A stretch of 64,000 nt of DNA from Zonotrichia leucophrys gambelii (Eukaryota; Chordata; Aves; Passeriformes; Passerellidae): the NCBI RefSeq assembly GCF_028769735.1, contig NC_088171.1:59889716-59953715 (forward strand). The letters are read 5' to 3'. The translations under genes were made by a program, and so were the position numbers. A model generated the notes under the pieces. It did not search any database and had not been told where the DNA came from. It worked only from the letters and a program-made list of their open reading frames with translations. The stretch's first letter is position 1, and every line of letters begins with the position of its first letter. Shown here piece after piece: positions 60,191 through 64,000 of the stretch.

Positions 60191-63100
60191 CATTTCTTTG
60201 TGTTTTTCTTCATTTTGCATTCTTGGAATGTGGTAATAATTGCAATGGATATTTTAGCAAAGCAGTTCAAGCTCCTTTGCTGAAAAGGTCTAGCTAAAGA
60301 TGATGATTTTAAATGTAATTATTTTTTTAGAAAAAAGATATTGTAAGCCTTGAACCTCACAACATCTCTCTTCTGTTGTTGGGGAGGCTGCTGTGCTGAA
60401 CATGAAGGAGGAGTGACTACAGACAGAGAATATGAAACCTGGTAGACCTTTCTCATCAGCACCAGGATGTTGGGCTCTCCCTGATTGTGTGTCCTTCCGT
60501 ACCTGGGTCAGCTAGACAGTCAGACAAGCAAACAGACTCCCAAACTGAGTAATCTCATTTGGCTACATTAATTGTGAAGCAGTAGAACTGAGAGGCAAAT
60601 GCATGACAAAGGGAAATGTTGAAAATGTCTTTTAAAAAATACAATAAGCCTGACAGGTTTGAACCATGTAATTGAGCACTGTCATGTCATCTCCTGTAAT
60701 TTCATTGCCCAACAGTGTTATTTGGACCAGCAGTGTGTTTTTTGAACCAATCTACTTTAATTCCCATCACTTCCTCAATTTTTCTCTAAGAAGAGGCACT
60801 ACTGTGGATGCTCTCACCTACCTTGTGAAGCGCAGATGTGTTCTCATTAGAGTAAATCAGCATCACTTAGCAGCATAAGTGAAGACTGTAAAAACAATGG
60901 TCTTGTTTTGCTTACCCTGATGTAAATCAGGATCAAGGTGCCTGGCAGAAACAGATTTATACTGATGGAAAATTGAGGTAAGATCAGAATCAGGCCAACT
61001 GGCTTCAGGTATATTTTCCTGTGTTGAGGGCTATTGATGATGAATTTTACATTTAATCTGAATTAATCTTTAATTGCTTGCTTGCTAGACAAGCAGAACA
61101 AATAGTCTTTTTATCTCAGCAAAATATGACTGGCTTGAACTTAGGTGTGCTGAAGCATTTTACCTATGCAAAGTCAAAGCATCCTATCCAGCTCTGAAGC
61201 TGGTTAAACTACTACTCCACTATATTCCAAAAGGGACAAAGGCAGAGGTTCAAGAACTTGCTGAATGTTTGCTCTGCATGAAGGAATTTGGTAAAACTGC
61301 AGTAGACACAGTTGTATTTTTGAATAGTAAAAAAAAATATTGAAAAACGGTATTGCTTCTGTCACTTGGATACTTTCCTGCTGCTGATTGGTATCTCAAA
61401 GTTCTCAGTTACGTACCACCCTGAAACCACATTGTTATCTTCTGCAGAAACAAACAAACAATTTAGCCTGACCTATAGTTTAATGTGTAAAAAGGGAAGA
61501 AAAAAGAGAGATGGTCAATGACTAGTGCCCCACCGTAGTAATAAAATGTCTAGACAGCAATTAACATCCATTTCCCTTAAGAATGCATCTGTGTCATCAG
61601 CAAATCTTTACTACTTTGAAAGGAACCAATCTAAATATGCTTAATCATTAATCAATTTCCAAAATCTGAACAGGATTTACTTTTTTTGCTTTGTCTTCAA
61701 AACTACAGACACTTTATGAGAAAAACCACTTGAAAATCAGGGGGGGGATATTTTGGCCACAGTCTAGTGGGTGAGCCTGCTTAGAAGATCACTGGTGCTG
61801 TGTCTTGTTTGGGAACATTGCACTCTTTCTGCATACGTTAGCACTTTCAGTTTCCTCGATTCTTTTCTATTTCCTCTTTGTCTGTGTGTATTCACAGCCA
61901 GCAGCAGCAGCTGAAAGCACCGGGAAGGATTCTGCGCACAGATCGCTCCTGTAGGAGCTGGCAACTGTGTGTGTCTTGTGAGCTGCCTTTGAGAAACGCC
62001 TCTCTCTCCTCTTTGGGCAGCACTTCTCTTCCCCAGAGCTGTTCTCCCAGCCAGTGGTGGAGTCTCTCCCAGGTCACCGATTGCTGCGCTCGCATGGGAT
62101 CACACCAAACTTCCTGTCAAGTACAGGCAGCAGGAAATTACTCCTTAGCTTCCTACAATTAAATTAAAAAAAAAAATCACTGGGCTCCTACCACACACAC
62201 AACTAGCAAAAGGGTTTTAAAGCCTTCAGGAAAGTAACATCACACACGGCATAAATAAGGAGGGAATCTGATTGGCAGAACCACGATCACTGCAGTAAAC
62301 ACAAGCTACTTTAGGTCCACCAATCCCAGTTGAGGATTTACCCTGATTTACAGTATCATAACTGAGTTCAGCCTCAGGCTCTGGCATGTTCCCTGAACAC
62401 ATCAAAGAACCTCCCAAAGAGAAAAATGGCACAAGCTGATATCTTTTGGAAAATCCTCTGTTTTTTCACTTTGAGAACTGGAAACTTCTCCTTTTAGCTT
62501 ATACCCTGCTTCAGAATTCATTGTTCGTGCCAAATTAGTAAGAAATGTGAGGATTACTGGCCTGGAGAGATGGCATTTCTGGAACAGTGTTGTTTGGCAA
62601 GGCAAAACATTTTCTGCTTCACCGAGGGAATAACACGGACAACATTAAGCTTTGTTCAGGTTTTATGAACTTTATTAATAAAGAAAACTATTTTGACAGA
62701 TTCTCACACACATTATACAAGTTCCACACAAATAAACATCACAAGTCTGTAGAAAAGAAAGCATTGCCTTGGCACCTACACTTTTAGGGTGACTGGATTG
62801 CACATGACAATGCCAAAAAATCCCAAAAAGAGGAATGTCAGCCTCTGGGATGAACACTGGCAACCACTACAGCTTCCAAGGTACTAAGGGGTCTCTTCAA
62901 GCAGATTTTGTTCCAAGTGTGCATTTATGAAAGGAAAGTAGCCCATGATCCTTCCGTTTCTGAAAACACTCATTCTGATGAAGATGTCACAGTATGAAAC
63001 TGGAGAAATAAAGCATTCCAGCAGGTCTTCCCACCTGGTGCCCCATGCAGAAGCTGTACTTGAGGAGCAGGAGAGAGGGAGGGCAGAGGATGCAGAAATG

Positions 63101-63794
63101 GGTCCTTCCCTTTTTGCATGCTGTGTAGTTACATATGGCAAGTGCAACAGATGTGTACCAAAGATGCCTTCCTCTCTGCACCCCTGGTTTTCCTTCTTGC
63201 AGTAACCAGGGCACTTGAGGGGGAAAGGGTAACTTAGGAAACAGCCAGAGTGTAGTGACTTCTGGAGCATGCCTTGATTTGGGATTGAGAAGTTATAAGT
63301 GTGTACAAATGGAGCTAAAAGTTTGGAAGCACTGTCAAACTAGGAAATGTAGTCCTCATGGTATGGTTATGGCATTCCACCTTGAACTGATCTGCAATTT
63401 ACTTTTAGACAACCCAGACAAATGGGTTGAAAAGACTGAAAAACCTTATGGTTGCTGAAGTACAATATTTTATAATTGAGTTTCCAATAAATGTGTGCAG
63501 GTGTAAAAGAAAAAAAATTCAGAACATGCATTTGGACAGAGGAAAAAAATATCCATCAGTTCTTCTGAATGTTTATTCGCTCTCTTTACATTCTGTGGTT
63601 AATTGTTAATCTTTTCTTTTTTCCCTTTCTTTTGGCATGCAAAGGATGTCACCTTCTTAAAGACCTTTGAAAAATTAACATAATTATCCACTATCTTAGT
63701 CCTTTATTCTCTGCCTTTCAATATCTGCACCTCCTAGCATTCACAATATATCAATCTCTGATCCTTGGCACTAGTACAATTCATTTTCCACAAG
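60191..63794. other. Non-coding stretch with one GC-richer patch
   Basis: Mostly AT-rich unique sequence. At 61890-62110 the sequence is GC-richer, with several CpG sites (for example 'accgattgctgcgctcgcat' at about 62077) and a CAGCAGCAGC run. It could be regulatory, but no promoter motif stands out. An eight-G run is at 61741-61747. No gene recognised. Confidence 0.5.
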
Positions 63795-63904
63795 ATGTTA
63801 TTGAGATTGTAAATAAATGCTACAGCATCATGGGGCAGACAAGACGGAGCCTGTCAGATCTGGAAGTCGGCAGCAAAGTTATAATTACAGCAGAGTGGTG
63901 TGAG
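63795..63904 (+). CDS. Candidate 110-bp internal exon, gene unknown
   Basis: The sequence after 'attttccacaag' (AG at 63793-63794) stays open and ends at a near-consensus donor, 'tgtgag/gtgagt' (GT at 63905). In the supported frame the exon starts with two bases completing a codon. With the G left over from 34388 that codon is Asp. It then reads 36 complete codons, including VIEIVNKCYSIMGQTR, RSLSDLEVGSKV and IITAEWCE, ending in phase 0. An ATG lies within it (63830), so it could instead be a first coding exon starting MGQTRRSLSDLE. The peptide alternates basic, acidic and hydrophobic residues in a way plausible for a real protein, but I cannot name a family. The acceptor is only moderate. 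The frame is also open upstream of 63795, so openness alone is weak evidence. Confidence 0.28.
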
Positions 63905-64000
63905 GTGAGTTCTTTGCATCCATAGATTTAATTGTCATCAACTCCTGGGGAAGTAAAGCATGGGGAAAAGAAGATGGAGAGTAATGGGGGTAAAGAGTGT
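63905..64000. other. Sequence after the candidate donor site
   Basis: The donor GTGAGT is followed by unique sequence to the window edge. If the exon is real, this is the start of its downstream intron. Confidence 0.3.

Noticed and set aside
1..64000. tRNA, rRNA, snRNA, microRNA, CRISPR or mitochondrial insert
   Set aside because: I looked for familiar conserved strings on both strands and saw none. A covariance-model search was not possible, so weak RNA candidates cannot be excluded.

Overview
The window looks like nuclear DNA from a bird, probably a songbird or close relative. The evidence is the repeats: several CR1 LINE fragments in both orientations, two copies of a roughly 1-kb LTR that I recognise as an abundant avian ERVL-type LTR, a small ERVK-like LTR element, and a few worn MIR-type SINE relics. 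Base composition is AT-rich with scattered GC-richer patches. There are no operons, ribosome-binding sites, CRISPR arrays or other prokaryotic features. The species call rests on remembered repeat families, not on a search.

Most of the window is intergenic or intronic. No complete protein-coding gene could be supported. Open reading frames of 60-180 codons occur on both strands, but their number and length fit chance in AT-rich DNA, and the longest lie inside LTRs or simple repeats. The only coding hints are two short plus-strand exon-like segments, 34350-34388 and 63795-63904. Both have plausible splice sites and their phases would join correctly, so the window may lie inside a long gene on the plus strand. 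I do not recognise the encoded peptide. A weaker terminal-exon-like segment sits at 27063-27420.

Layout: 1-4.7 kb has no recognisable feature. At 4740-5648 there is a miniature LTR element: two LTRs of about 341 bp around an interior of about 226 bp, with a polypurine tract and a near-perfect 6-bp target duplication. From 5.7 to 25 kb the sequence is unique, with simple repeats, three MIR-type relics and an antisense CR1 tail at 19.7 kb. A diverged solo LTR occupies 25051-26147. A CR1 3' end is at 31.6 kb and a shorter CR1-like tail at 34.9 kb. From 35 to 48.8 kb the sequence is unique apart from a perfect short inverted repeat at 42.07 kb, a poly-A/purine tract at 46.85 kb and a degenerate palindromic ancient repeat at 47.8 kb. 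An antisense CR1 reverse-transcriptase fragment lies at 48.8-49.1 kb. The cleanest insertion, a solo LTR with a 5-bp target duplication, is at 53570-54594. It is followed at 54990-57173 by a 2.2-kb decayed CR1 with endonuclease and reverse-transcriptase remnants. A trinucleotide microsatellite (59.1 kb), paired T17/A15 tracts (60.1 kb) and the candidate exon at 63.8 kb complete the window.

I found no clear new biological system. The items most worth checking are the miniature LTR element and the phase-matched exon pair.
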